DNA of 64,000 nt from Verrucomicrobiaceae bacterium (GCA_027487435.1 JAIYDP010000116.1:1-64000), one strand, 5' to 3'. Positions 1 to 8,944 are shown, counted from the stretch's first letter. Numbers and translations are program-made. The notes: generated by a model from the sequence alone, not told the origin.

Positions 1-9
1 CTCGCAATC

Positions 10-178
10 GTCACAACGGCCGCACGGGGCGGCAATAGGGTTTGGGATTAAAAACTAACTTACAATAATACCATGTCACAACGGCCGCACGGGGCGGCAA
101 TATGGTTTGGGTTAAAAAATGTAAGGATGCTAACCTTATTGGTCACAACGGCCGCACGGGGCGGCAATATGGTTTGGG
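10..178. CRISPR. CRISPR array, right-hand end (3 repeats, 2 complete spacers)
   Basis: Three copies of a 37-nt repeat lie at 10-46, 75-111 and 142-178, beginning GTCACAACGGCCGC and ending GGTTTGGG. Copies 2 and 3 are identical; copy 1 has one change (ATAGGG for ATATGG). The spacers at 47-74 (28 nt) and 112-141 (30 nt) are unrelated and AT-rich, in contrast to the GC-rich repeat. Bases 1-9 look like the end of another spacer, so the array continues off the left edge. Each repeat can fold GCCGC-ACGGG-GCGGC into a 5-bp stem. The array sits 127 bp past the stop codon of the type III effector operon. Orientation is uncertain: the 5' GTC and 3' GGTTTGGG resemble the common GTC...GATTGAAAC layout, which would mean rightward transcription, but this is inference. 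The spacers are shorter than usual for type III. Confidence 0.93.
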
Positions 179-304
179 AGGGGGTCTGTGGAACACTTGT
201 GGAATATAGGCTCCAGAAGCCGTTTTTGCAAACCCCCTACGAGTTTTGGCAAAAAGGGGAAAAAGTCGAGGAGGTTTTCAAAAATTCGATACACTTTAGG
301 TTTG
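179..304. other. Array-cas junction, possible leader or trailer
   Basis: This 126-bp stretch between the last CRISPR repeat and the stop codon of the RAMP gene has runs such as TTTTTGCAAA and GGCAAAAAGGGGAAAAA and no convincing gene. If the array is transcribed leftward with the cas genes, this would be its leader; if rightward, its trailer. The sequence does not decide between them, although the intact repeat next to it is weakly in favour of leader. Confidence 0.3.
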
Positions 305-2737
305 TTAAGGATTGGTGAGCTTGATTTGACGATTGTTCTTGTCCGCTTGGAGTACCTCAGCTTGGCACTCGGAACCTGCGGGATGTGCCTTGGCAAAGGG
401 CGCTCTTTGGGACTTGACGACTTCTGCGTAGAATCTCACTTGCTCGAAGCGAATATGACCTTGCCAAGTAAATACAAAAGGCACTCGACCGTCGCGGTCT
501 GGAGCTAGGGCGCGGAATGTCCATGTTTTCTTCAACAATTCTTTCACATCTGCTGGTGCGGCATTGCGTGGGATCGTTTGGTAATTCGTAGCTGGCGGAT
601 TTTCACTGAGGGCGCGTTCTAATTTGGGAATGGCAGCCGCGATGTGACCAGCCGCATCGGCCAAGGGACGGAGAAATTGCCCCGCCGGATGCTGATTGGT
701 CGTATTTTCGTTTTGGGTGAACCACTGGAAAAGCTCTCGCTCGAACTCGGGAGAGCGGGTATCAATTCCGTCCACTTGGGGATAATGCACGGGTGCATTG
801 GGCGAGTTCACGTGGCTGGTGCCGATTCTTTCCAACGCATGGCGTGCGGAATGAATGCCCGTTTCATCAGACCATGAAAGATATGCCTGACGGTAGGATT
901 CCACAGGTGCTTGCTCTTTGCCGCTGTTCTCAAAACTCCGGTAACGCACGGCGTAGTCGGTCAGCGTGAGTTGGCAGTGATGGATCTCACACTGACCCAA
1001 ACCAAGTGGCTTGCCATGGCCGATGAGATGGCGGAAGTTCTCGCAGGGCATCAAGGAGTAGAGCAAGGCACCGAGTTCTACAGCGGTAAGTTGCTGAAAG
1101 CGGATTTCACCTTGGAGAATGGTATCTGGACGCAGGGCGCGGGTGAATGATTGATGCTGCTTGGCGATGCCAGCGAGTTCTTTCTTCTCATTCAGCCGTG
1201 AAGGATGGATGAAGCAGGTGCTGAAGTCCGTGAGATTCCGGCTTAGGTAAAACTTATGTCCCTGCGGTTTGTGATCTTCGCGGGTAAGTTCTCCTTTGCG
1301 AATGAAGGCTGCTTCGCCTTTGCGCATAGTGAAGTAGAGGTTAGGACAAGGCACCTTGGGCGAGGCGAGGTTTTTCAAGGGGATGTCGGAGATGTGGTGT
1401 GTGGCGCACGCGTCCCTTTGCGCTTGGCTCCACATTTCGCGGGCGGCGATCCATTGATTTTTGCGAAATTCTTCTTTTACATGGCAGTCGAGAAATTGCA
1501 GGCGACTGGCGAGAGCTTTTGCAGGCGCGTCACTAGTGCGCTCTTTATCCAAATCTTCCACAATACCGAACATGCTCTCCGCCATGGTGAGGTTGTGCCG
1601 TTGGCCGTGCTGTGGCAGGAGATCGGGGTGAACGCTGGCGAAAAACTCGTGAACCGTGCCCTGATAGGAACGCCAAATGGAGGAGACGGCGATTTCCTCG
1701 ATGGCACTGCCATCTTCCGAAGGGCGGAAAAACACCAGATCGTTTTCGCGCAGGCGCAGCAAGTCGGAGTTAGGCGGGGAATTGCGACTGGTGCCTTTGA
1801 GTTCGTATGGGAGTAGGGAGTCTTCCTCGGTGCGGAGATCAGCAATGAGATGAAAACGATCCACGGCATCTTGCACGGGAAAGATGGGGATGTTCTCCGC
1901 TTCGGGCGGATAGGGTATGAAGTATTCGTGTTTTTTGGTGTTTGGTAAGTCGCGGCCAGGTTTGCCAAGAATGCGGAGGATGCCGCGGGTGTAGGATTGT
2001 TTTTGATCGTCGGGAAGTTTGGCGTAAGCCGCTTCGGAAAGGAGATGACCATTCAGAGCCTGTGCTAAGATGAAGCTGCTGGTGCGCGAATCCGTAATAG
2101 GTGCATCAACCTGCAAAGTGTTGTTTTCTAAACTGGGAGGATGAGGCAGGCGGGCATAGAAAAACTGTAGGGATTCAGAAGAGTAGCTATCTTGTAGAGG
2201 GTGCTGGTGAGCATGGCGGTTGTAATGATGGAAGTAGGCTTTGAGTAGGGGGCATGCCTCGTGGCGGAAGTAAGGGCGGTATTTGTCCTCTAGGGTGCGA
2301 TTACCCACAGCTAAAGTGGGCAGGGTGAGTGGGCGTAGATATAGACAGCCCTCACGGCTGACGAGAATGCCAATGGCAGACATGCCGCCACCGCGAGCGA
2401 TTTTGCGCTGGGAGAGAGCCGTATTTTTCAAAACCCGCAGAGAGGAGTGGGTGACAGCTTCTACCATGGAGGAAATGACTCCGCGCAAACTTGAGCCAGG
2501 AATCATGCCATTGTCCCTTTGATCAACGGCAGGGTGAATGAGCTTTGTCCACGGCTCGCGGTTCTCTGTTGTATTTCCACAGAGGGTGGGGCTGATGATT
2601 TTCACATCGAAGGTGATGCTGCCCGAGTGCCGATCTTGCTGGTGAGCATGATGCAGCGAGGAACTTTCTAACGTCTCGGTGTGCGGAGCAGCAGATGGCA
2701 ACGGCACGAAGTGGTAAGGATTGAGGAATTGGCTCAT
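305..2737 (-). CDS. Type III CRISPR large RAMP protein, TIGR03986-like
   Basis: Predicted structural subunit of the type III effector complex, 810 residues. The N-terminus (FLNPYHFVPL) and the RAMP motif IPGSSLRGVISS at residues 79-90 match what I know of the TIGR03986 RAMP family. The glycine-rich loop GHGKPLGLGQ at about 573-582 is the RAMP G-loop, and the C-terminal ~90 residues look like a small beta-barrel. The several hundred residues between RAMP motif and G-loop are far more than one RAMP fold needs, so this is a Cas7-like subunit with a large insertion, or two folds. I chose the ATG at 2737 because it overlaps the upstream stop as ATGA; the open frame extends 35 codons further but would run into the neighbour. 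It is the last gene of the operon, next to the array. It might correspond to the Cas7-insertion subunit of type III-Dv, which is inference. Confidence 0.85.
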   Translation of the reverse strand: MSQFLNPYHFVPLPSAAPHTETLESSSLHHAHQQDRHSGSITFDVKIISPTLCGNTTENREPWTKLIHPAVDQRDNGMIPGSSLRGVISSMVEAVTHSSLRVLKNTALSQRKIARGGGMSAIGILVSREGCLYLRPLTLPTLAVGNRTLEDKYRPYFRHEACPLLKAYFHHYNRHAHQHPLQDSYSSESLQFFYARLPHPPSLENNTLQVDAPITDSRTSSFILAQALNGHLLSEAAYAKLPDDQKQSYTRGILRILGKPGRDLPNTKKHEYFIPYPPEAENIPIFPVQDAVDRFHLIADLRTEEDSLLPYELKGTSRNSPPNSDLLRLRENDLVFFRPSEDGSAIEEIAVSSIWRSYQGTVHEFFASVHPDLLPQHGQRHNLTMAESMFGIVEDLDKERTSDAPAKALASRLQFLDCHVKEEFRKNQWIAAREMWSQAQRDACATHHISDIPLKNLASPKVPCPNLYFTMRKGEAAFIRKGELTREDHKPQGHKFYLSRNLTDFSTCFIHPSRLNEKKELAGIAKQHQSFTRALRPDTILQGEIRFQQLTAVELGALLYSLMPCENFRHLIGHGKPLGLGQCEIHHCQLTLTDYAVRYRSFENSGKEQAPVESYRQAYLSWSDETGIHSARHALERIGTSHVNSPNAPVHYPQVDGIDTRSPEFERELFQWFTQNENTTNQHPAGQFLRPLADAAGHIAAAIPKLERALSENPPATNYQTIPRNAAPADVKELLKKTWTFRALAPDRDGRVPFVFTWQGHIRFEQVRFYAEVVKSQRAPFAKAHPAGSECQAEVLQADKNNRQIKLTNP

Positions 2738-4167
2738 GGGGTTGTGGGAGTGAGAGATTGATGAAATGCGGTGAGGCCGTCTTGGATAGCGGGATGCTGA
2801 TGCCAAGGTTCCTGCCCGGCGATGGTGATTGCGGCGGTGCAAAAGCCGCGTCCTTTGGCGGAACCGGAGCCAAGGGGAATCTCGCCCTCGGTGAGGTCGC
2901 GCAAGAGGTGGGCGAGTAAGCCGAGGGCGGCGGGATTTCTAAGCCGCCAGGTATCGAGAAGGAGCGTGCCGGTGAGGGTGGTGGCTGAGGCGGAGGTCTC
3001 GGTGAACTTGGCACCCTCTGCCGCGCCGCCGGTGAAGCGATCGATGGCGACGTGTTCGCGTTTTTGTTCGGCAAGCTCAGAGGCGAGAAGATCGGGGACT
3101 TGCAGTAAGGCCTTGGCACCGCTGTGGCCGAAAAGCTGAGCGGCGAGGGAGGGGGCTTCTGCATTTTCTTCATTGGGGTCAAGTGGGCAGGGTGAGCCGA
3201 CAGTGCGGAGGATGCGTTCGGCGTGACTGCGTAACACGCCTTTGAGCGAGGAAGCGGAGAGATAGGCTCTGCCATCGTGCCCATGGCGCGGAAGTGCGTG
3301 GGACATGGTGAGACGTTGTTCCTTGGTGCTGTGCTCGATGCGCTCGCGCTGGCGAGGATCGCGCACGAGCCAGGGAGATTTCATGTAGATGGAAATGTGA
3401 ATGGCGATCGACTGAGGGGCTGGAACGGGAGCTGTGTGGGCGATGGGAGCATAGGCAGCCCATGGCAGTGGGGCTGTGGGATTTTTGATCCACTCGGCGA
3501 GCTGGGGGTTGTCAAAGACCTCGATGGACCTCTGAACCCATTCCATTTTCCCCCAACCGCAGGAGTTGCCCGCGCCAAAGTGAAGAGTGGATGCTTGTGA
3601 TAAGAGGAACAACAGGGCGGCGAGCTGGGCATCGTTCAGGCCCTCGGTGGTGATCTCCCAGCGGAATGTTTCACCGGCTGGGACATACTCGGTGGCGTAG
3701 AGCTTTTGATCATCGGCGGTGCGGGTGGCGCGATCAATGGCGACGTGGATGTCCACGGCGGTGTGGCGTGCGGGGTCCCAGTAGGGACGGCTGCGGTCGG
3801 TGTCTGAGATGGGGGTATATTTTGGCGCGGTGCAGCCGGTGAGATGATAGGCGGTGGAGAAGATCACTGCGCCGGCCTTGGCATTTTTCTCATCGGCATT
3901 TTCATGGCCGAAGAGGGCATTGACCATGTCTGGGACGAGAATTTTTTTGGCAAGGCTGCGCAGCGGTCCCTTGATGCCACTGCCGGGAATGCAGGCTTTG
4001 CCATGGTGATCGACGCAGACGGTGGCGGGCATGGTGCTATTCGGTGTTTTCACACGGGAACTGCGGTTGCTGAGATCAGCGACCTCGCCATCGCCGATGT
4101 GCAGCGGTGTCAGCGTGGTCCATGTGCCAGTGATGCGGTGGCGGGTCTTGAATTCGGGAGGTTTCAT
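2734..4167 (-). CDS. Double Cas7 (Cas7-2x, Csm3-like tandem RAMP)
   Basis: Type III backbone subunit of 477 residues with two Csm3-like RAMP domains in one chain. Domain 1 has PGSGIKGPLRS at 61-71 and the Csm3-type VAIDR motif at about 142-146. Domain 2 has LSASSLKGVLRS at about 303-314, a second VAIDRFTGGAAEGA at 373-386 and the G-loop LGSGSAKGRG at 432-441. In Csm3 an Asp in the N-terminal thumb cuts target RNA; candidates here are Asp26 and Asp31 of domain 1 and Asp270 of domain 2, which is inference. The start at 4167 gives a 4-base ATGA overlap with the gene before it, and the stop overlaps the next gene the same way. Fused Cas7 pairs are known from III-D and III-Dv systems, where they fix the subunit order on the crRNA. 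Confidence 0.88.
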   Translation of the reverse strand: MKPPEFKTRHRITGTWTTLTPLHIGDGEVADLSNRSSRVKTPNSTMPATVCVDHHGKACIPGSGIKGPLRSLAKKILVPDMVNALFGHENADEKNAKAGAVIFSTAYHLTGCTAPKYTPISDTDRSRPYWDPARHTAVDIHVAIDRATRTADDQKLYATEYVPAGETFRWEITTEGLNDAQLAALLFLLSQASTLHFGAGNSCGWGKMEWVQRSIEVFDNPQLAEWIKNPTAPLPWAAYAPIAHTAPVPAPQSIAIHISIYMKSPWLVRDPRQRERIEHSTKEQRLTMSHALPRHGHDGRAYLSASSLKGVLRSHAERILRTVGSPCPLDPNEENAEAPSLAAQLFGHSGAKALLQVPDLLASELAEQKREHVAIDRFTGGAAEGAKFTETSASATTLTGTLLLDTWRLRNPAALGLLAHLLRDLTEGEIPLGSGSAKGRGFCTAAITIAGQEPWHQHPAIQDGLTAFHQSLTPTTP

Positions 4168-5876
4168 ACGTGTGGTGGGTAGGCGGGAAAGAGTGGCTGG
4201 TGAATGCGGATTTCGCCAAAACCGTTGGCGGGGATGTAAGGATTGGTCTCCCAAGTGTCGTCTGCGTGGTGGGGTGGTAAGGGCAGGCCAGAGATCAGGG
4301 CGGCGGTGAGGGCGGCTTGAGCTTTAGTTTCATTTTCCACGGTGAAGGTGAAGACGGAGCCCGGCGTAGTGAGAATCCATGGGTAGTAGTCAGCCCGTTT
4401 TTTCTGGAAGTGATGCCATAAGAACGCGCCGCCTGCCATGTGCTGCTGCGCATAGAAACGCTCGAGCTTTAAGCCGGGGAGGGTTTTCTCAAAAATCTTT
4501 GTGTAGAGAGCGTGCATGGCAGCGGCGGAAATGCAGCCGGATTGTTGCTCCTGCCGCCAGGGATCGGCGAGCAAAGCGGGGCTTTGCAGGCAGATGCTGA
4601 GAGTTTCGCCTTGGCGGCATTCGACTGCGGGCGGGGCGATGGCTTGGCCGAGGGTGACGGTGGCATCGACCTTCGACTTACTGAGGTAGCTGAGGTGAGT
4701 GAGGGTATCGGCAAGGGCGAGGCGTTGCTCTGGTGTGATCGTTGCGGGAATGTTGAGGAGGCTTTTCCAGACGATGGGGGTGTTTTCGCCATCGAAGGGG
4801 TGAATCACTTCCCAGGCGAAGAGCTTGCCCTCGCGCTCGCGTTCGCCGCGGTCGGCAGTGCCTTTCTCGGAATCGATGGCAGTGCGGACGATCAGCTCGC
4901 GGAAGGGGCGGACGCGTGGGTATTTATCCTCGGCAAGCGCGGTAGTTTTCCAATCTGTGGCAAATTCTGGTGCTTCCCCGTTGTGGGCGGTGATGGCCGT
5001 GCAGGAGGCGCAGTCGTAAATCGTTTTCTTATGCTGCACGAGTGAGAGTGGCATGGCTTGCGGGCGTTCTGCGGATGCATGACATGGGAAGGCGTGGCGG
5101 AAGGTGATGTCATTGAAACAGGTTTTCAGGGTTACATCGTGCCCAAGATGTCTGGCCGTGGCCATGATGGCACCCGCCAGCATGTTGCCGGGAATGATGT
5201 CCTCGGATTCCATCAAATTGCCGCCGATTTTGTGCTTGGTGATGCACAAGAATCCCTCGGGGGAAATGGTGAGCGGCAGTAGGATGTCGCCATCAGGGAT
5301 GGAGAGAAAAGGCTGGTGCGTGGTGATTTTCTTGATTTCTACGGAGAGGAATTTTCCATAGCCGATGCTGCGATTGCAGCCGATGTGTGTGAGGAACCCA
5401 AAGGCGCGGTGGAGGATCTTTTCCAAATCGGGGCAATCGTTGAGGCTGCTGACACACCCTGTAAATATGGCCTGCTGGCCGAAGCCGAAGGGCATTTCTT
5501 CTACGAGTAAGGCACCGCGCTCGACCGAGCCAGTATCATCATTCACCTTGATGCGGGTGTGGAGGGCAGGGGAGCCAGTGTCTTGTGCGATGAAAGCAGA
5601 AAATCGCAAGCTGCCGGGATGGGTCTCATAGAGTGTTTCTTCTAGGCTGGCTTTGCCAAAAAGTGCTTCAACTTTGGTAGAATCAAGACCGCTCATGGTA
5701 AGGCTTTCGCGGAGTTTGCCTTTGATATGAGTGGCGGGAATGCAGCATTTCCCTTGAGCTGGGCCGATGGCGACGCGGGCGAATGCGGCATCGACACCGA
5801 AGTCTGATGGCGAGCTGGATTTGGTGAGGATGGGGCCCTTGAGTGTGAGCGTGATGTGGTAGGTGTGGCGTTTCAT
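4164..5876 (-). CDS. Cas7-Cas5-like RAMP fusion (Csm3 + Csx10-like)
   Basis: Type III effector subunit of 570 residues built of two RAMP halves. Residues 1-185 are Csm3-like: IPATHIKGKLRESL at 46-59, a degenerate IDR-like stretch near 108-125, and the G-loop CNRSIGYGKF at 167-176. The rest has a second RAMP motif, IPGNMLAGAIMATA at 228-241, a CASC cysteine pair at 289-292 and a terminal G-loop NGFGEIRIHQP, as in Csx10/Cas5-like proteins. I read this as the subunit that caps the crRNA 5' end (Cas5) joined to a backbone Cas7. ATGA overlaps on both sides tie it to cas10 and Cas7-2x. The published III-Dv complex has a Cas7-Cas5-Cas11 fusion; whether a Cas11-like helical part is present here cannot be told by eye. 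Confidence 0.8.
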   Translation of the reverse strand: MKRHTYHITLTLKGPILTKSSSPSDFGVDAAFARVAIGPAQGKCCIPATHIKGKLRESLTMSGLDSTKVEALFGKASLEETLYETHPGSLRFSAFIAQDTGSPALHTRIKVNDDTGSVERGALLVEEMPFGFGQQAIFTGCVSSLNDCPDLEKILHRAFGFLTHIGCNRSIGYGKFLSVEIKKITTHQPFLSIPDGDILLPLTISPEGFLCITKHKIGGNLMESEDIIPGNMLAGAIMATARHLGHDVTLKTCFNDITFRHAFPCHASAERPQAMPLSLVQHKKTIYDCASCTAITAHNGEAPEFATDWKTTALAEDKYPRVRPFRELIVRTAIDSEKGTADRGEREREGKLFAWEVIHPFDGENTPIVWKSLLNIPATITPEQRLALADTLTHLSYLSKSKVDATVTLGQAIAPPAVECRQGETLSICLQSPALLADPWRQEQQSGCISAAAMHALYTKIFEKTLPGLKLERFYAQQHMAGGAFLWHHFQKKRADYYPWILTTPGSVFTFTVENETKAQAALTAALISGLPLPPHHADDTWETNPYIPANGFGEIRIHQPLFPAYPPHV

Positions 5877-7399
5877 GACAATGCGTAGTCCCAGAGTTCT
5901 TCTAATAAGATGAGTGCGGCTTGTTCCTTCTCGCAACCGGTGGCTTTGATCCATGCCGTGAGTGCCTTGTTGTCAGCTTCTGTGGCATTTCGGAAGGCAT
6001 GTGAGCGATCTGCGGCGGTTTTGTTGCCATCGATGATGCCACGGACGAGCGAGCGCAGTTGGGAGCGAGGGAAGTTTTCGCTTTCGGCGAGGAGTGCTCG
6101 ACTTGCGGCGAGGGCTGCGATTGAGGCGCTGAGTTTTTCGCCGCGCAAAATGACATCGGCGAAACCGAGTTTGTGCTTGTAACGGCGAGTGATGGCAGCG
6201 GAGTAGTCGCCGCCCAGATGATCGAAGGATTCTAGGACGGTGATAAGTAGTTCGTCGCTCTCTCTACCTCCCTCGCGATCTTTTGCCGCATCCACCATTT
6301 CACGGGCGAGGGACTTTAACCGTGAAATCGGAGCTTTGTGATGGCAAAAGACTAAGCTGGCGGTGTGTGTAAGGCGGGTGTATTTTAGATTCCAATCATT
6401 GCGCAATTTCCAATCATCGGCCATCGAGAAAAAATGTCGGGCAAAGGCCCAGGCTCTCCATGCCGGCATGACGAACATGACTTCATCGCCGCCCCAGAGG
6501 AGGTTCTCGAAGCGGTAGCAATCGATTCCTTGATGCTTACCTTCGTGAATTTTCCCCATCCAGCCTTCTGTGTTTTCTAATACCTCCTTGAGAAGGAAAT
6601 CAGTGAGCCATTTTTCGCGATTGCCTTGCACCCACGCATCGATTTCTTTTTGTCTTACGAACGGAACTTTTGCGTTTTCGATTTCTTCACGGAATATTTT
6701 GGAGAAAGAATTTCCATCGGCATAGAAGACTGCCAGTTTGTTGTTGAGGTTTGGAAATTCCTTGGGAGCATCGGTAGCAATATCCTCGAAGGACTGGGCG
6801 AACTGGCCTAAGCCTGCTTGATCTGTGTATTCCTTATAGAACGCTTGTTTCTGGTCTTGTCCATAGCTGCGGCGGATGCGGACGGAAGAGGAGCAATTTT
6901 TCTGCTTTCGATCCTTTTCTGGGGAAGCGAGGTCTCCTTGTTTTGGTCTGATGCCGTCCAATTCACAGATTCCCTCTTGATCCGATGGCGAGGGAAACGA
7001 AAGAGAAGACATTTGGTATTGTTGCGCACGCAGGCGTGCCAGCAGATTTTCTCTTACTTGAAGAAAGTCATTGGGATTCTCCATCTTCTCCAAGCCTACG
7101 AGAAACGTTGCAGTGGCGCACTCTTGGAGATCCCGTAATCCTTTAACGATTTTCATTTCCAGCTCCTCGGAATCAACTGTTGCGACTTGGTAAAGCCCAA
7201 CGGAAGCGCCTCGACTGATGATCTCGTGATTTATGCCATGATCCTTCAAAATTTTCGGCACAACTTTCTTCACGGCATCAAGCAAGATCAGCCCAGCGCC
7301 GCGTTGGGTATTAAGATCATTGGTATCCTCGATGAAGGCATACAAATTCACGCCTTCGACGCGAAGGAGGTAGTTGGAAGTATTTTGAGCTTCTGACAT
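5873..7399 (-). CDS. cas10: Cas10, type III signature protein, without HD domain
   Basis: Large subunit of the type III complex, 508 residues, short for a Cas10. It starts directly with the first palm-like domain (LLRVEGVNLYAFIEDT, 11-26, then RGAGLILLDA). No HD nuclease domain precedes it, so target-activated DNA cutting is not expected. The second palm carries the metal-binding FYADGNSF at 225-232 and the cyclase motif as GGDE at 303-306, where GGDD is usual. The region between (cysteines at 145 and 169) seems a decayed zinc finger. I infer that it still makes a nucleotide messenger, because two acidic metal ligands remain and a candidate membrane effector is encoded 3 bp upstream. The helical C-terminus after about 400 resembles domain D4. 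Start ATG at 7399. Confidence 0.9.
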   Translation of the reverse strand: MSEAQNTSNYLLRVEGVNLYAFIEDTNDLNTQRGAGLILLDAVKKVVPKILKDHGINHEIISRGASVGLYQVATVDSEELEMKIVKGLRDLQECATATFLVGLEKMENPNDFLQVRENLLARLRAQQYQMSSLSFPSPSDQEGICELDGIRPKQGDLASPEKDRKQKNCSSSVRIRRSYGQDQKQAFYKEYTDQAGLGQFAQSFEDIATDAPKEFPNLNNKLAVFYADGNSFSKIFREEIENAKVPFVRQKEIDAWVQGNREKWLTDFLLKEVLENTEGWMGKIHEGKHQGIDCYRFENLLWGGDEVMFVMPAWRAWAFARHFFSMADDWKLRNDWNLKYTRLTHTASLVFCHHKAPISRLKSLAREMVDAAKDREGGRESDELLITVLESFDHLGGDYSAAITRRYKHKLGFADVILRGEKLSASIAALAASRALLAESENFPRSQLRSLVRGIIDGNKTAADRSHAFRNATEADNKALTAWIKATGCEKEQAALILLEELWDYALS

Positions 7400-7402
7400 A
7401 GG

Positions 7403-8944
7403 TTAAATATCGTTTTTGAAATTTTTAGTGTTATAGGCAGCGCAGGTTAGAATCATGCCAAGCAGTAAGCCAATGAACGCTGTGCATGCGATGTTATCCG
7501 GTAGATCTGCAAGAGCCGCCACAGCAGAAATTACTGAGAGGACTGTAGAGAGGATGACAAGATAGTTGATTTTTTCTAGGCTGGCGGCTTGATTCTCGGA
7601 AATCAATGAAGCGAAGAATTCGTCACTGTTTTGAATTTGCTGAGACATTTCTTCATAAAGCACAGCAACATCTAACTCGCGTTGCTGTATGGCATACATT
7701 TCTAGTGGTTGTTGTTGAGTAGAGAGGAGGGGAAAGCGATAGAGATTTTCAAACATGAGATATTGTTTACGCAAAGTGCCATACTCGCTTCTAATTTTTT
7801 CGTATCGATCGTTCATGGCAGAGCAGCTTAAATCGCTGCTTATGTTAAAGAGTTTTGCATTGAATCGCATGAGGACTTGGCGTAAATAAAAGCAGTAAAG
7901 TGTCAAATCCGTGTAGTGGGAAAGGAAGTTCATGCTCATTTCTTTGTTCCAGGAATCACTATTACTTTTGTATAGCCAAACATAAGAATGGGTCGTGAAG
8001 CCATGTAAGGTTCCATAATGCGCCCAGCGTGTATAGGTGCGATTTTTTGCCCAATCCGCTTCAAAGGGCGACGAGGAAAAGGAGTTGCCGGAATGATGAT
8101 CAACATTCAGAAGTTTAATCCATGGTGCCATGGAATTCGCATGCTGCGTCCAATCTGAGTTTGTGGCATGCTCGCAGGCCTTTGACAAAGGCTCATCATT
8201 TTGTTGACCGTCATGTTTCGTAACTGGGACAAAATGACAAAAAGAACAAACAAAAGCTCGGTTGTCTGCGTAGTATTTTTTTAAGGGGAAATCTGCGTTT
8301 TCTGGAGTTGATAGCGTAAAATGTTGATTTCTATAGGTTACATTTTTGACCAAGGCAAAAGCGCGCCCCCAGATATTGGTATAATGCTCCCATGGTATTG
8401 TTTCGTCTTCCTTCTTATCTTTCGTAGATCCGATACCTCTTTCTTGATACAATGTAGCGAAGGGCTCTTCCCAGTAGCGGAGAACTTCAGCGATGGTCAA
8501 GAAATCTGACATAGTTACTGCTTCAGGGAATGATGCATCAATGACCATGAAAGCCACATGCAAAGGTGAATCCACATCTTGTTCACTTTTCCTCCTAGCT
8601 CTCGCTTCAAAAATGACCAATCTTGGTTTGGAAAGTGCTACTTTGACAGAGCGAGACTCGCTTGCGGAGACAATAAACGGCACGGTTGTTTCGGAAGGAA
8701 AATCGCAGTATGATTCCGGTTCTAGCCATAGCGTATTCTCTAGCAAAAGGGTGGCTGTCTCATAGGTGAAGTATTTTTTGCGCTTTGTAAGTAATGGGTC
8801 ACAGTTCATTTCTTCCCATAGCTGGAAGCGTGAACCAGAACATGCAACATCGCCACTCTCTCTCCATGCTAAAGGAAGAATCATACGGAAATGACTACCT
8901 GCATCAGTCGGCGCCCCAGTCATAAGTTTTTCACAAAATTTCAT
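7403..8944 (-). CDS. CorA-like membrane protein, predicted type III CRISPR effector
   Basis: First gene of the cas operon, 513 residues, ending 3 bp before cas10. Residues 1 to ~400 are soluble. About 400-460 are helical and lead into two closely spaced C-terminal transmembrane helices at ~461-479 and ~485-504, joined by the short loop ADLPDNI. That topology (big cytoplasmic N-domain, long helix, helix pair) is CorA-like, but the GMN motif of magnesium channels is absent. CorA-like proteins are known ancillary effectors of type III CRISPR; in Bacteroides fragilis one is gated by SAM-AMP made by Cas10. I infer that this protein senses the Cas10 product and alters the membrane. Conserved-looking stretches such as RWAHYGTLHGFTTHSYV (~330-350) may belong to the sensor. 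No CARF domain was recognised. The family assignment rests on topology and context. Confidence 0.7.
   Translation of the reverse strand: MKFCEKLMTGAPTDAGSHFRMILPLAWRESGDVACSGSRFQLWEEMNCDPLLTKRKKYFTYETATLLLENTLWLEPESYCDFPSETTVPFIVSASESRSVKVALSKPRLVIFEARARRKSEQDVDSPLHVAFMVIDASFPEAVTMSDFLTIAEVLRYWEEPFATLYQERGIGSTKDKKEDETIPWEHYTNIWGRAFALVKNVTYRNQHFTLSTPENADFPLKKYYADNRAFVCSFCHFVPVTKHDGQQNDEPLSKACEHATNSDWTQHANSMAPWIKLLNVDHHSGNSFSSSPFEADWAKNRTYTRWAHYGTLHGFTTHSYVWLYKSNSDSWNKEMSMNFLSHYTDLTLYCFYLRQVLMRFNAKLFNISSDLSCSAMNDRYEKIRSEYGTLRKQYLMFENLYRFPLLSTQQQPLEMYAIQQRELDVAVLYEEMSQQIQNSDEFFASLISENQAASLEKINYLVILSTVLSVISAVAALADLPDNIACTAFIGLLLGMILTCAAYNTKNFKNDI

Noticed and set aside
1477-2052. 191-residue minus-strand frame inside the large RAMP gene, and the many long plus-strand frames opposite it
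   Set aside because: They overlap a gene with clear RAMP motifs and show the composition of shadow frames.
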